From: Diphasiastrum complanatum
Taxonomy: Eukaryota > Streptophyta > Lycopodiopsida > Lycopodiales > Lycopodiaceae
Direction of reading: 5' to 3'
Length of the DNA: 64,000 bases
Assembly (NCBI GenBank): GCA_029204225.1
Contig: CM055096.1
Span: forward strand, 74,425,148 to 74,489,147
Positions 20,454 through 32,356 of this stretch are shown one piece after another. Position 1 is the stretch's first letter. The number at the start of each line of letters is the position of its first letter. The position numbers were made by a program, and so were the translations under genes. The notes beneath the pieces are model-generated. The model saw only the letters and a program-made list of their open reading frames with translations. It did no database searches and had not been told where the DNA came from.

Positions 20454-23400
20454 ATGACATCTATAAATGCATATCTTTTGGATACTAATGAAAGGCTCAA
20501 CAAAACTAACTATTCCATATGGAAAGTTAGAATGGAATCTATCATGATCATGCAAGATCTGATGGAAATTGTAAATGGTAAGGAGGGTGAACCTATTTAT
20601 CCTCAAGAAAAAGCCAAATACATCAAGAGGTGCAATGTTGCATACATTGCATAAAAATGAATGTTGCAAATGAACTCTTAAGAGAGGTAGGAGATTGCAC
20701 TACAGCTCAAGATGCTTGGGAGACTTTGCAAAAGGTCTATGAATCCAAGAACCAAACTAGAATGTTAGCTTTGAAGAATCAAATCTATAGAAGCTATCAA
20801 AAGAAAGGAGAGAGTGCACATACTTTTGTCCTAAGAGTAAAGGAATTGAACAAAGAGCTAGCCTTTATAGGTGACCCTATCAAGGATGAAGAGCTTGTTC
20901 AACTCATATTGAATGGACTAAGCTTTGAATTTGACAATTTGGTTCAGGGATATGCAATTATGGGTAAGCTACCCATACTTGAAGAACTCCAAGGCACACT
21001 CATGGCCGAGGAATCAAGAAGGAGCCAAATGCAAGAGAGGATGGATAGGCTTTCCATCCAAGGTGGAGATGACCAAGCTCTCTTCACCAAAGGCAAAGGC
21101 AAGTCCAAAGGCAAAGGATCAACATTCAAGAAGTCTACAAAGCTTGAGGATCAAGAAGGACCCCCAAAGGCATCTCCATCAACCACCAAAGTCAAGAAGG
21201 ACAAATCAAAGGTGAAGTGCTACTATTGTAGCAAGATGGGGCATTATGCTTCGAAATGCTTCAAGAGGAAGCAAGATCAAAGCCAAGCCAACATGAGCAA
21301 AGAGGAGGAGGAGGAGAGTTCACATGAGGACTCTCTCATGATGTCCATATTTTCTTCAACAAGCTTCAAAGGAGAAGATCCTTGGTGGATTGACTCGGGT
21401 GCTAGTTCACACATGACTAGTAAAAGGGAGTTTTTCTCTTCTCTCTTATCTTATGATGGACCTATAAAGTCTATCTATACAGCAAATGATGAAGCTTGTA
21501 AGATTGAAGGAGTTGGTAGCATTCCCCTTTGCTTAGGATCTTCCAAAAAGATCAACATAGAAGGTGTTTTGTACATTCCTACAATAACAAAGAATCTACT
21601 AAGTGTTGGCCAAATGGTAGACAATGGTTTCAATGTTGACTTTGCTTCAAATGAATGTTTCATCAAGAAGAAGGGTAAGATAGTGGCTAAGGGCACTAGA
21701 CTTGGCAAACTTTATAAGCTGGATGCATTTGTGGATACTAATGTTGTCATGTTGGCCGAGAAGAGCAAGATATCTACCTTTACTTTATGGCACAAAAGAC
21801 TTGGACATGTCAACTCGGGTTCCATGGAGGCTATGATCAAGGAGGAGTATGCTTTAGGCCTACCAAGGTCTATTGGGAAGGAAGACAAGGTTTGTGAAGC
21901 TTGTGCCTTATCCAAGGCACATAAGAAGGTGTTTTCTAACTCCATCACAAAGTCATCTCATCCTCTTGAACTCATACACTCGGATGTGCACATTGCTAGC
22001 ACCAAATCTAATGGAGGTTCATCCATGTTTTTAACCTTCATTGATGACTACTCAAGATATTGTTGGGTGTTCTTACTTTCCTTCAAGTCTCAAGTATTTG
22101 ATACTTTTGTAAAGTTCAAGTTGTTTGTGGAAAAGCATCATAATCATAGCATCAAGATTCTTAGAAGTGACAATGGTGGAGAATTCATCTCCAATGAGTT
22201 CAAGGCCTTTTGTGAGGAGGAAGGGATCAAGAAAGAGACTTCTTGTCCTTACACTCCTCAACAAAATGGAGTTGCTGAAAGAAGGAATAGAACATTATGT
22301 GAATGTTCTAAGGCTTTAAGATTAGATGCTTGTTTGCCCAAATCCTTTTGGGGTGAGTCTCTTGTATGTGCAAACTACTTGATGAATAGGGTGTCTTGCA
22401 AAGCAATTGAAGGCAAAACTCCTTATGAGATGTTGTATGGAAAGAAACCGAATCTTAATCACTTGAAAGTTTTTGGGTGTATATGTTATGTGCATGTGCC
22501 ATTGGAAACAAGAACCAAGGAGGATCCATCTTCCACAAGAGGGATCATGCTTGGATATACAAGCTCAAGCAAGGGCTACAAAGTCTATCTCCCATCCTTG
22601 AACAAATTTGTTGTTTCAAGGGATGTCATCTTTGATGAACATCATATGCATATGCCTGAAGAAGGCTCAAGTCCTCCAACAATCAAGAAGAAGATGGCCG
22701 AGGAGCAAGATCTTGGTTTTGAGGAGGAGCTCATGGAGGAGCAAGCACCAAACCCACCTATCACACCAAGGAGATCTTCAAGGGCAAAAGTGGAGCCATC
22801 AAGGCTCACATATCAACGCAAAGGACAGCAAGTTGAGGGTATCTCATCCACTTCTTATGCTTTATCTAGTTTTGAAGAACCGTCTAATGTTGAAGATGCA
22901 TTGAACTCCAAAGAATGGTATAAAGCTATGTTGGATGAGTATGATGCCTTGATTGAGAATGAAACTTGGTTGCTTGTTGAGAGACCTCAAAGGAATGTAA
23001 TAGGATGCAAGTGGGTCTTCAAGCTTAAGTTGAATGCAAATGGGAGTGTTAACAAACATAAAGCAAGATTAGTTGCAAAAGGTTATGCTCAAGAGAGAGG
23101 GATAGACTATGAGGAAACTTTTGCACCCATGGCCAAGATGGTCACAATAAGACTAATCATTGCACTTGCATCACATTTTGGATGGATTCTATGTCAAATG
23201 GATGTCTCTAATGCTTTCTTGAATGGTTTTTTGGAAGAGGATATCTATATGGAGCAACCACAAGGGTTCATCAAGCATGGAATGGAGAACAAAGTATGCC
23301 ATCTCCAAAGAAGCATCTATGGCTTGAAGCAAGCCTCGAGATCTTGGAATTCAAGACTACATTTCTATCTTATTTCACTTTATTTTGTTCAAAGTGAATA

Positions 23401-24421
23401 TGATCCCACTCTTTACATTAAGTTTGATGATGTTGGTATTGTACTTTTACTCATTTATGTAGATGACATCATCATTAGTGGAAATAGTGTTGATGGTATT
23501 GAAAAAATCAAGATAGATCTATCATTAGAGTTCAAGATGGTAGATCTAGGGTGTCTTCACTTCATCTTAGGCATAGAAGTACTTAGAGGGTCTGATTTTA
23601 TCTTTATAAGTCAAGTAAACTTTGCTCAAAGTCTTTTGAAGAAGTTTAAGATGGAAGTATGCAAAAGTGTTGACACACCAATGGAGCAAGATGTAAAAGT
23701 GCCAAATGAAGATGATGAAAGATCCTTCATGGACATCATTTTGTTTAGGCAACTTATAGGTTCCTTAATGTGGATCACTACAACTAGACCAGATCTTAGC
23801 TTTAGTGTATGTAGGTTGAGCCAATCCATGCAAAAGCCATTGAATATCCATTGGAAAAAGGCTAAGAGGATTCTAAGATACATCTCGGGTACATTGGATT
23901 TTGGGATTCTATATAGAGGAGATGCGATTAACCTTCATGCATTTAGTAATTCAGATTTTGCAGGGGACAAGAGGGATAGGAAATCAACAAGTGCCTATTC
24001 AACTTTCATAGGAGAAGGTGTGGTTTCATGGCTTTCAAAAAAGCAAGAAACTATATCTCTATCTTCAACCGAGGCCGAGTACAAAGCTTTGACAACCACT
24101 ACAAAGGAGGTACTTTGGATCAAGAGATTATTGGTGGAACTAAAGATCATGGATTCAGAGGAGGCACCAATCATCTACAATGACAATATATCAGCCCAAC
24201 ACCTTGCATCTAACCCAATCTTCCATGCAAGATCTAAGCACATTGAGATATGCCATCACTTTGTGAGAGAAATGGTGCAAGCCAAGGAGATTGCTTTGGA
24301 GCATGTTCCAAGCAATGAATGTGTAGCTGATCTACTTACTAAACCACTTCAAAAGACATCTTTTATGAAGTTCAGATCATCACTTGGAGTGATTAGTAAA
24401 GCAATGATTGAACCAAGCTAG
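20454..24421 (+). pseudogene. Copia gag-pol polyprotein with one frame shift
   Basis: Gag begins at the ATG at 20454 (MTSINAYLLDTNERLNKTNY, the usual copia N-terminus). A one-base indel near 20650 shifts it into the 1263-codon frame that ends at 24421. In that frame: zinc knuckle CYYCSKMGHYASKC near residue 197, protease WIDSGASSHMT near 254, GAG-pre-integrase WHKRLGHVN near 387, and integrase core with D in IHSDV, D in RSDNGGEF and E in QNGVAERRNRTL (about 440-550). Reverse transcriptase YVDD is near 943 and the RNase H block KSTSAYSTFIGEG near 1115. The order protease, integrase, RT, RNase H is the copia order. All active-site residues visible are intact, so the single frame shift is the only obvious defect. 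Gag and pol lie in one frame apart from that lesion. Confidence 0.95.
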
Positions 24422-24424
24422 ATA

Positions 24425-24435
24425 GTGAGGAGGAG
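24425..24435 (+). other. Copia polypurine tract
   Basis: GTGAGGAGGAG directly before the 3' LTR; primes plus-strand DNA synthesis in LTR retrotransposons. Confidence 0.85.
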
Positions 24436-25117
24436 TGTTAAAAATTCACAATTCTAGCTTGACTAGTTTTGGTCATATGACTTGTAAATAGTTAGATGGT
24501 CATGATGTGGCTTGTCACACGTGCCAAATAGCATAGGATTCCATTCATAAGGATGTTCTAAAGTAGACCTAAGTGTTAGAACCTTTGGAATGAGTCCAAA
24601 TTATGCTTAGATACAAGGGAGAAAAAATAGGAGCTATTTTTGGTAATTTTTGCATTGTTGAGGGATCTCCAAGATTCCAAGCCTAACTTGGTAGGGATGA
24701 AAGATCCACCAAAATTAGCATTAGGGATAGGTTTAGGGCTACTCATACCTGCCCAAAACCGTGATGGATCATGTATATATAGGTGATGATATCTCACCAA
24801 AATTAATCAAGCAATTTCATGATTTTTCTCTCATAATGGTGCAATTGCTCTCTATGTTCATAATTGTTTGAGTACTTGTGATTACTAATGATTATAGGAT
24901 TGAATGTAGGTCTGGTGTACAGTACTCAGACTGTGGGAGGCCGTACTTTCACACGTGTGAAGCCTTCTTCAAGGATTTGGGCCATTTAGTGAGGTTCAAG
25001 CATAGATTTTTGATGGATTTTGATGGTTCAACTTGTGCTAATCTTATGAAATCATAATCTATTGTTTCTCTCATCATTTCAAGTGTTTTATGATCCTTAT
25101 TTGCTGTAATTTTTACA
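24436..25117 (+). mobile_element. Copia 3' LTR
   Basis: Near-identical to the 5' LTR. The changes I see are at TTCTAAAG versus TTCTCAAG, TTTCTCTC versus TTTCCCTC, and TTATGATCC versus TTAGGATCC. Confidence 0.95.
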
Positions 25118-25122
25118 GACAC

Positions 25123-25245
25123 TTGGCAGTAGCATGCTACCAGTCCTCACACTGGGCTAGGAGGGGCTTACTCTATATTAGGGAGTAGGCAAGGTTGGGT
25201 GGATGAGCTAGTGTTTGCCCTACTGTGGTGTTAGGATCTATTACA
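25123..25245 (+). mobile_element. Gypsy 5' LTR, second part
   Basis: The remaining 123 bp of the split LTR (TTGGCAGTAGC...ATTACA). Added to 18726-18960 it gives 358 bp, exactly the length of the 3' LTR. Confidence 0.95.
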
Positions 25246-25246
25246 C

Positions 25247-25258
25247 TGGTATCAGAGC
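25247..25258 (+). other. Gypsy primer binding site
   Basis: TGGTATCAGAGC one base after the LTR end; initiator tRNA-Met type. Confidence 0.93.
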
Positions 25259-26046
25259 TATCTCCATCCTAGGGAGTTCAGGACAGTAGTAGAGAAAGCT
25301 ATCAGAAGATAGGAAAGATTCTCAGATTCTCAGGAAAGAATTGAGGAGGAAAATCGCTGTGGGAACAGCTTTCAAATCCTTGAAATTTGCTGGGAATTTA
25401 CAGTTGTTTGAGGCACAATCCCTTGTAGAGGCTCAGCGCTGAAAAATCAGGGATTTACCCTTGATTTTTATGTATCAATTGTGGATTTTTGAGCACATTT
25501 TAAATAGAAAACGTGGAGCAGGTCCAGCGCTGCCAAATTGGGTGGAAACTTCGAATTTGGAGTGAAATTTTCTGGAATTTGGAGCAGATCTGAGACAGAA
25601 TCTTGGGTGCAGGTCCAGCGCTGAAGGTGTTGCTAGAAAATCAGATTTTGAGAGGGATTTTGGGTCTCAAAGTAAGCAAAACCAAGTAGCAACACTCCTG
25701 GTCAGGCAGCGAGGAAGGTATTTGGCAGAAACCACAAGTTTGCAACTGTTTTTGGGTCCTAAAACGGGAATTTTGGAGCAAAAGGTATACACCTCAGACA
25801 GCGAGGGAAGGGGCCAAGACGATCAGAAGTTTGTTTCTTTTTCTTGGTACCTTGATCTCTGATTTTTCCGGACAGCAGATCTGAAAGCAGTGGAGGAACA
25901 GCTGAAAGGGCTTTTCTTGATTCTCTCTGTGGAAGTACAGTTCTCAGAAAGAGCTAAGTTTTCTTTCCCTCCTTGTACAGTTGTAAATTAGTCTTTTAGA
26001 CTTTTTTTCCTTCAGAAGTTAAGGTAGCTCTCTTTCAGTTCCGAAG
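25259..26046 (+). other. Gypsy leader
   Basis: About 790 bp of untranslated leader between primer site and gag. The phrase CAGCGCTG or AGCGCTG recurs (about 25433, 25527, 25617), and each is centred on AGCGCT, a self-complementary hexamer. No coding frame is supported. Confidence 0.7.
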
Positions 26047-29000
26047 ATGACCACTCCTCAGGGACCTGATCAACCCCCGGAGAGAGGCTTCGACGAACTT
26101 GAAACAGAAGCCTTGGCTTACAGAAAAGGGAAGGAACCCATGGAAGTAGAAGAACAGGAACAGTTCGTCGAAGAACTCGACGAACTGGTTACCAAGGAGC
26201 AGTTCCTCCAATTGGTAACAGAAGTGGATGAACTGAAGTTGGCATTAGCCAATTTCAAATCCAGTGTGGACGACTCGTTCGCTGAACTCAAAAACTTGAT
26301 TTTGAGTTCCGCGAAAGGAAGCCTTCCCTCCACTTCTCAGTTATCCCCTTCTCCACTTCCATCAGTTTCGGGTGAGACTTTACGGTCTCACCCCAGTGTT
26401 TTTAAAGATTTAAAGCCTCCTACTTTTAATGGGGAAGAGAAGGATAGAAATGCAGATATTCTACAAACCAGCCTCAGCAAATGGAAGAACATTCATGCTC
26501 TTAAACAGACCCCTGACCATTTGCAAGCAATTGAGGCCAGTCTTTCCTTAGGGCCCATGGCCTATAAGTGGTGGTTAAATCTCCAGGAGACTGGGCAGAC
26601 TCCCCGGTCATGGAAAGCTTTTGAAGAAGCTTTCCTAAGAGAATTTCTACCAGAGAATGAACTGGATAGAGCCTGGGAAGCCTGGGAAAGAACAGTAATG
26701 GATAAATCCCTCATCCAATATATCTCGCAGTATCGAGAAGCAATTTTAAAGATTAAAAATATGGATGACTATCAGAAAATCAGGGGATTTGTCCGTGGCC
26801 TCAAAGATGAATATAAAGTAGAGGTCCAGAGAAACTCGCCTACTACCCTTGAGCAAGCTCTCAGATATGCTCAAATCTATGATGATTCAGTGGGTAGGAA
26901 GAGAGCGAGACAGCAACCACTTTCGGAGCAGCTTCCTCAGAAAGACTTTCAATTTAAAAAGAAATTTTTAAAAATAAAGAAAGAAGATAAATTTAAAGGT
27001 GAAGCTCCTCAGAAACGCCCTTCACTCATACAGCCCTTAAAACCAGATGATTTTGAGAAAGCCAAACAAGAACGTTTGTGCTTTGTGTGTATGGGCAAGG
27101 GACACACAGTCAGACAGTGTCCCAAGGGGCCTTTCACTAAAAAAGATAAGAAAGATAAAAAACAAGTTCATCTTGTTCAGACTGTATGTTTCCCCAGTGA
27201 CTCGGCAGCTTCCGAGATCAAAGTGTATCATGAAGATCATGAACACTGTTGCCAGCTGACCTCTGCAATGCTAGCAAGACCCTTCAGTTTTGGGCTGCAT
27301 GACCTAGTACGTATGCATGGGAAAGTTGGTAACCAGTTAGTAAGAGTCATGGTTGATGATGGGGCAACCCATAATTTCATCAACCACACCCTGGTTAAAA
27401 AGCTTAAACTACCAGAAGTACCTAGTCAGCATAGGTACATAGTTTCATTAGCTAAGGGTGAAGATAAAAAAATATGGGAAACTATGGTAAGTAAGTTAAA
27501 TCTTGGTATTCAGGGGTACCAAGATGAAATAAACTTTCAGATAATGCACCTGGATCGAACAGACATTGTTCTCGGGAGAGACTGGCTCTACAGTTTAGGA
27601 CCTTCCCTCCACAAAAACTATCAGGAGAACACCCTCAGCTTTCAGCACAAAGGCCGAGAGATCCAGTTGCATGGGGAGCATGATGTTCCCAACAGCCCTA
27701 TGGTCTGCAGTTCAGAACTCTGTCAGCTAATCGGAGACGAAGACCATCAGGTATTCTTATGTGACTTTCAGTTTATTCCTGAAGTTTCTATTTCCAGTTC
27801 TATTCAGCAGAAAATCAGTAAATTAGAAACTTTATTGTCTAAATTTAAAGACGTTTTTCCTGAAGATTTGCCACATGGTTTACCACCGAGCAGAGAGGTA
27901 GATCATGTAATAAACCTAGTACCAGGTACAGCACCTGTTTCTAAACCTCCGTATCGGGTCAGCCGACCAGAGGATGAAGAAATAACTAGGCAGTTAACAG
28001 ACTATCTTGGGAAAGGCCAAATTCAGACCAGTAGTTCACCATGGGCCTCACCAGTCCTATTGGTGAAAAAGAAGGAGGGGTCTATGCGTCTTTGCGTAGA
28101 TTACAGAGCCCTCAATAAAGTCACAATTAAGAATAAATACCCTATGCCTCGGGCAGACGAGTTGTTTGATCAACTCGACGGGACTAAGTTTTTCAGCAAA
28201 ATAGACCTCAGATCGGGATATCATCAAGTCCGTAGAAAATCGGAAGATGTCTCGAAAACAGCTTTTAGGACTCGTCACGGTCATTATGAGTTTAAGGTGA
28301 TGCCATTTGGGCTCACAAATGCTCCAGCTACCTTTATGACCTTGATGAACAGTGTCCTCAGACCATACTTGGGTAAGTTTGTAGTCGTATTTTTAGATGA
28401 CATCCTCGTTTATAGCAAAACGAGGAAGGAGCATCTAAAACACCTCAGAAAGGTGTTTCGACTGCTTAGAAAGCATAAGCTTTATGCTAAACAATCCAAG
28501 TGTGAATTCTTCGTTGAAGAAGTAGCATATTTGGGTCACATTATCTCTTCAGATGGGATTAAGATGGACCCAAATAAGGTTAAAGCCATACTCAGTTGGC
28601 TGAGACCTCAGAATATTTTGGAACTTCAAATCTTTCTTGGTCTGGCGGGATATTACAGACGATTTGTCAAGGAATATGCTCAGATAGCAGTCCCTATGAC
28701 AAATCTCCTTAAGGGGAAGGAAAAGGAGTTCATTTGGGAGTCCGCACAGCAGGAGAGCTTTGATGCTCTCAAAACAACCTTAGCTACAGCACCAGTTTTA
28801 AAAGTCGTCGACCCCAATCAGCCATTTGTGGTCGAAACAGATGCTAGCGACTTTGTAGTAGGTGCTGTGCTAACTCAGGGTGGACGACCAGTTGCGTTCG
28901 AGAGTAAAAAACTCGAGCCAGCTCAGACTAGGTACAGTGCCTATGAAAAGGAACTCTTTTCTATAGTCCATGCCCTTAAGACTTGGAGGCATTATTTGTA

Positions 29001-30833
29001 TGGTGCCAACTTTGAGGTCCTGACAGACCATGAGAGTCTCAGATACCTTTGCAATCAACCTGAGCTTAGAGGTCGGAAAGCTCGTTGGGCAGAGTTGATG
29101 CAAGAGTTTGACATGTCTATCAGATATAGGCGTGGAAAATTCAATACAGTAGCAGATGCCCTTAGCAGAATGCCTATGATAAACGAGCTGAGTTTTACTC
29201 AGATTCGTAATGAGTTACTCGAGTCCTTGAGAGGGAAATGCCAGCATGATGCATTCTTCTCTATTATCTGGAACTCAGTCCAGAACAGACAGTTACAGAC
29301 TCCAGAACCAGTTCCCGGGGCTGGTGCCAGTTCATCCAAGAATACGGCAGCTTTCGTTGAGGATGATGATGAGTCCGAGTATACGTCGTCAGATGACGTT
29401 GAGGATTCTGAGCCTGTATTACCCAAGCAAACCCCAGTGGTTGAGGGTCAGTTGACTCAAGGATTCAATTGGAAACAGTATTCCATTCAGGATGAGTACT
29501 TGCTCTATAGAGATAGAGTATGTGTCCCCAATTCAGAGGATTATAGGCAGCAGGTCCTATATGAATGTCATGACAATCCTAGCGCGGGACACCCAGGCAT
29601 ACAGAAGACCTATGAGCTTCTTCGTAGGCAATTTTTCTGGCCCAGTATGAAAAAGGACGTCCACCAGTATGTAACCAGTTGCCAGAAATGTCAAGTAACT
29701 AAAGCAGAGCGTTTAAAGACAGGAGGGTTGTTGCATCCCTTAGAAATACTAGCTGGTAAATGGGAGAGTATCTCCATGGATTTTATAGTAGGCCTGCCTA
29801 AAACCCAAAAGAGTAATGACGCTATATGGGTCACAGTTGACCGTCTGACCAAAATGGCTCATTTTATTCCGACCAAAACAACCGTTAGAGCTCCAGAGTT
29901 AGCGAGGTTGTTTGTAGACGGGCTATTTAAATTGTACGGTCTACCTTCCGGCATAGTCAGCGACCATGATAGTAAGTTTACTGGAAATTTTTGGAAGGCA
30001 GTATTCCATCATCTCCATACTAAACTTAATATGAGTACCACCGACCATCCACAGACGGACGGTCAAACAGAAAGGGTAAATCAAGTGCTGGAGGATATGC
30101 TTCGTGCATACGTCAGCAAGAGGCAGACTAATTGGGAGGAGTATCTCTCAATATTAGAGTTTGCTTAAAACAGTACCAAACATTCAGCTACGGGATACAG
30201 CCCATTTATGCTGATGTACGGTTTTCAGCCACGCTCACCCACAGCTGTAGGGTTTAAACAAGAAAAAGTTGAAGCAGCCAGAAACTTTTTAGAAGACCTA
30301 AACCAGATGATAGAACATGCTAAGCGTAGCATTAGACAATCCCAGGATCGAGCCAGGCATTATGCAGATCCACACAGACGGGATGTGCAGTTCTCCACTG
30401 GTGAGAAAGTCTACTTGAGAGTCCCAGTTGACTCTAAAACCCTCAAATCAGGAGTGTGTGCTAAGTTGTCTCCAAGGTATTGTGGTCCCTTTACCATCAG
30501 TAGGAGACTAGCGAGGTCACCTATGAACTAGAACTCCCACACAGCAGTAAGGTTTTTCCAGTCTTTCATGTAAGTCAGTTACGAAAAGCCTTAACCAGAT
30601 CAGATAATCTGGTAGGGGACAGTGTTCTAGTTCTCCCATTGGATCCTCAACAACCTCCACATGAACCAGAGGAAATTCTTGATAGTAGAGAGACGCAGAC
30701 TCATCATACTCTATACCGAGAATATCTGGTTAAGTGGAATGATCAGCCTGTTGAGAATGCCACTTGGGAAAGAGGCAGCGTCCTTCGCAAGATTTTTCCA
30801 GACTTTGTCTTAGAGGACCAAGACGGTTCTTAA
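26047..30833 (+). pseudogene. Gypsy chromovirus gag-pol polyprotein (one nonsense codon, one frame shift)
   Basis: Starts at ATG 26047 and reads 1373 codons to a TAA at 30166-30168. It continues in the same frame (NSTKHSATGYSPFMLMYG) to a frame shift near 30511 and then to the natural end at 30833. Domains: gag (about 120-270), zinc knuckle [14 protein letters not shown] near 345, protease [10 protein letters not shown] near 436, RT with FLDDILVYS near 782, RNase H VETDASDF near 929, integrase HHCC from about 1175, and core with D in MDFIVG and E in GQTERVNQ. After the lesions come GPFTISRR, VFHVSQLRKA and a chromodomain (EYLVKWNDQPVENATWE) that in this clade guides insertion. RNase H preceding integrase is the Ty3/gypsy order. 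The protease triad reads DDG instead of DSG/DTG. Two lesions make this copy non-autonomous. Confidence 0.95.
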
Positions 30834-30844
30834 GGGGGAGGGAG
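30834..30844 (+). other. Gypsy polypurine tract
   Basis: AGGGGGAGGGAG-type purine run between the stop codon and the 3' LTR. Confidence 0.9.
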
Positions 30845-31202
30845 TGTTACGAGCTCGTAACCAGTGCTGAACCCTAGGGAACACAGATAGGTCAGATACC
30901 ACAGTCAGGGTCGTGTCCAGTGTACATGACCAACAGGGCAAGACAGTGTGAGTAGTGTGCCCCAGCACGGTCCATAGCCATGGCGGGCCTTACACAGCCT
31001 AGGGACCCTGTCAGCAGGATAGGGCCCCCAGTTGGGTCCCGACGTGCAGTCGGCCACGTCAGTGCCACGTGGCCGACACTTGGCAGTAGCATGCTACCAG
31101 TCCTCACATTGGGCTAGGACGGGCTTACTCTATATCAGGGAGTAGGCAAGGTTGGGTGGATGAGTTAGTGTTTGCCCTACTGTGGTGTTAGGATCTATTA
31201 CA
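30845..31202 (+). mobile_element. Gypsy 3' LTR
   Basis: Complete 358-bp LTR, TGTTACGAGCTCG...ATCTATTACA, followed by the target duplication AACGC (31203-31207). Confidence 0.97.
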
Positions 31203-31207
31203 AACGC

Positions 31208-32351
31208 CCCTGCTGCTCCCGGCGCCACTGTGACCAGAATCCAGCCGGCGCCAAGTTTCTATGGCTGAAAATCTTTGATCGGTTCTAGCGGAGTCCAGAG
31301 AGCTCAGATCGATGTGCAATCACCTCGCACGATCTAGGCATGATTAAAGAAAGCCTGGGGATCAATAAAATCTAGAGAGAGAAAATGACTTTCTAGAAAG
31401 AGAAAATCCTAGAGAGAGAAAAACGTGCTTTACCAGCTTGGGTAGAGTGCTTGGTATGAGGGGGGGGTGCCGAATCACACCAATACTATAGGGGAGTGCG
31501 GGTTGCGACTCAGGGCGAGCTCCAACCAAGTCTCAGCCTCCCTTGCTGGAATGTTGTCATGGCTCTCGCCTTGGCATGCTAGCGCCCCGGAGACTAGGGT
31601 CGGTCACACACTTGAAATGTAACCTTCTCAGATTTATCAATAAAGTGGGATTTTTCTCAAACTGACTCTGATTACCTTCTGGGTTTCAGTGTTCGGTAAA
31701 AGCGCCAGTTGTAAGGTCGCTTTCAAAATTTTTAACTTGGCACATAGTTGAGGGTCGTATCCCGGGACGCCAGCGGTATGCCGTTGGGACCATTCGGTCC
31801 GTGGCGCCAGCGGTATGCTGTCGGGACCATTTGGTCCAGGAACTGGTTGTTTCCATATCTGTCGCGGCTTGTGGTTCTGAGTGTTCCTTGCATGAACGTG
31901 AATGGGTTAAGCTCTTGGGGAACGGGCTCTAAGCTGTCGGCTGAGTTGGATGGCTTGCTTGGGTGGATGTTACCTGTTTATGGCTGTCCAGTCTGGCGTG
32001 GCGCCAGGTTGGCTTCCAGCGCTCGTGACGAAGCTTTCAGTTGGTTAAGTCTGATGTAAGTCAGACCGCTTGCTTGGAATGGATGTTACTCGTTTGTAAC
32101 GAAGCTTCGAGTTGGTTAAGTTTGATGTATGTCGGGCGGCTTGCTTGGAGGGAAGTCACCCACATCGGGACCCCGATCTGGCATGGCGCCAGGTTGGATC
32201 TCAATGTTGATTTTCGGAACTTCAAGTTGGTTAAGTCTGATCGTTGTTGGCGAGTTGGCTGTTTGTATGTCAAGTGGGTTTGGATGGCAAGAGTTGAAGG
32301 CTAGGAAGCTAAGTCGTGGTTCCCGGCTCCCTTTGGGATGCTTGCGCTACA
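31208..32351 (+). mobile_element. TRG-B 3' LTR, remaining 1144 bp
   Basis: Continues from 18725 in register. Contains AATAAA near 31640, a duplicated module GCGGTATGC...GGGACCATTYGGTCC at about 31770-31840, and three or four diverged units of about 70-110 bp that each begin GCTTGCTTGG (about 31952, 32069, 32149). Open frames of 80-100 codons here recur in other copies because the LTR is repeated. Confidence 0.93.
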
Positions 32352-32356
32352 TATTG

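Larger units (their letters stand above)
18961..25117 (+). mobile_element. Ty1/copia element, nearly intact, with GACAC target duplication
   Basis: LTRs 18961-19642 and 24436-25117, 682 bp each, TGTTAAAAATTC...TTTTTACA, differing at about three positions by eye (about 99.6% identity). Target duplication GACAC at 18956-18960 and 25118-25122. Primer site at 19643-19655, gag-pol at 20454-24421, polypurine tract at 24425-24435. It sits in the 5' LTR of the gypsy element, so it is the youngest layer of the nest. Confidence 0.98.
18726..31202 (+). mobile_element. Ty3/gypsy chromovirus, composite, with AACGC target duplication
   Basis: The two LTRs are 358 bp each: the 5' LTR is split (18726-18960 and 25123-25245) by a copia insertion, and the 3' LTR is at 30845-31202. 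They start TGTTACGAGCTCG and end ATCTATTACA. By eye about ten differences separate them (about 97% identity). The target duplication is AACGC (18721-18725 and 31203-31207). Primer site at 25247-25258, gag-pol at 26047-30833, polypurine tract at 30834-30844. Confidence 0.97.
16919..32351 (+). mobile_element. TRG-B element, composite, with TATTG target duplication
   Basis: The outer limits are TGTTGTAAAGCT at 16919 and GCTACA at 32351, flanked by TATTG (16914-16918 and 32352-32356). Parts: a partial 5' LTR (16919-17390), a non-coding internal region (17391-18651), and a 3' LTR split by a gypsy insertion (18652-18725 and 31208-32351, together 1218 bp). The primer site and the U5-side two thirds of the 5' LTR are absent. 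There is no gag or pol, so this copy depends wholly on other elements. Confidence 0.95.

Noticed and set aside
31748-32059. Open frame of about 93-103 codons that recurs at 1193-1474, 54732-55013 and 57929-58210
   Set aside because: It lies inside the TRG-B LTR; the recurrence reflects the repeated LTR, and there is no start context, domain or sign of codon-level selection that I can see.
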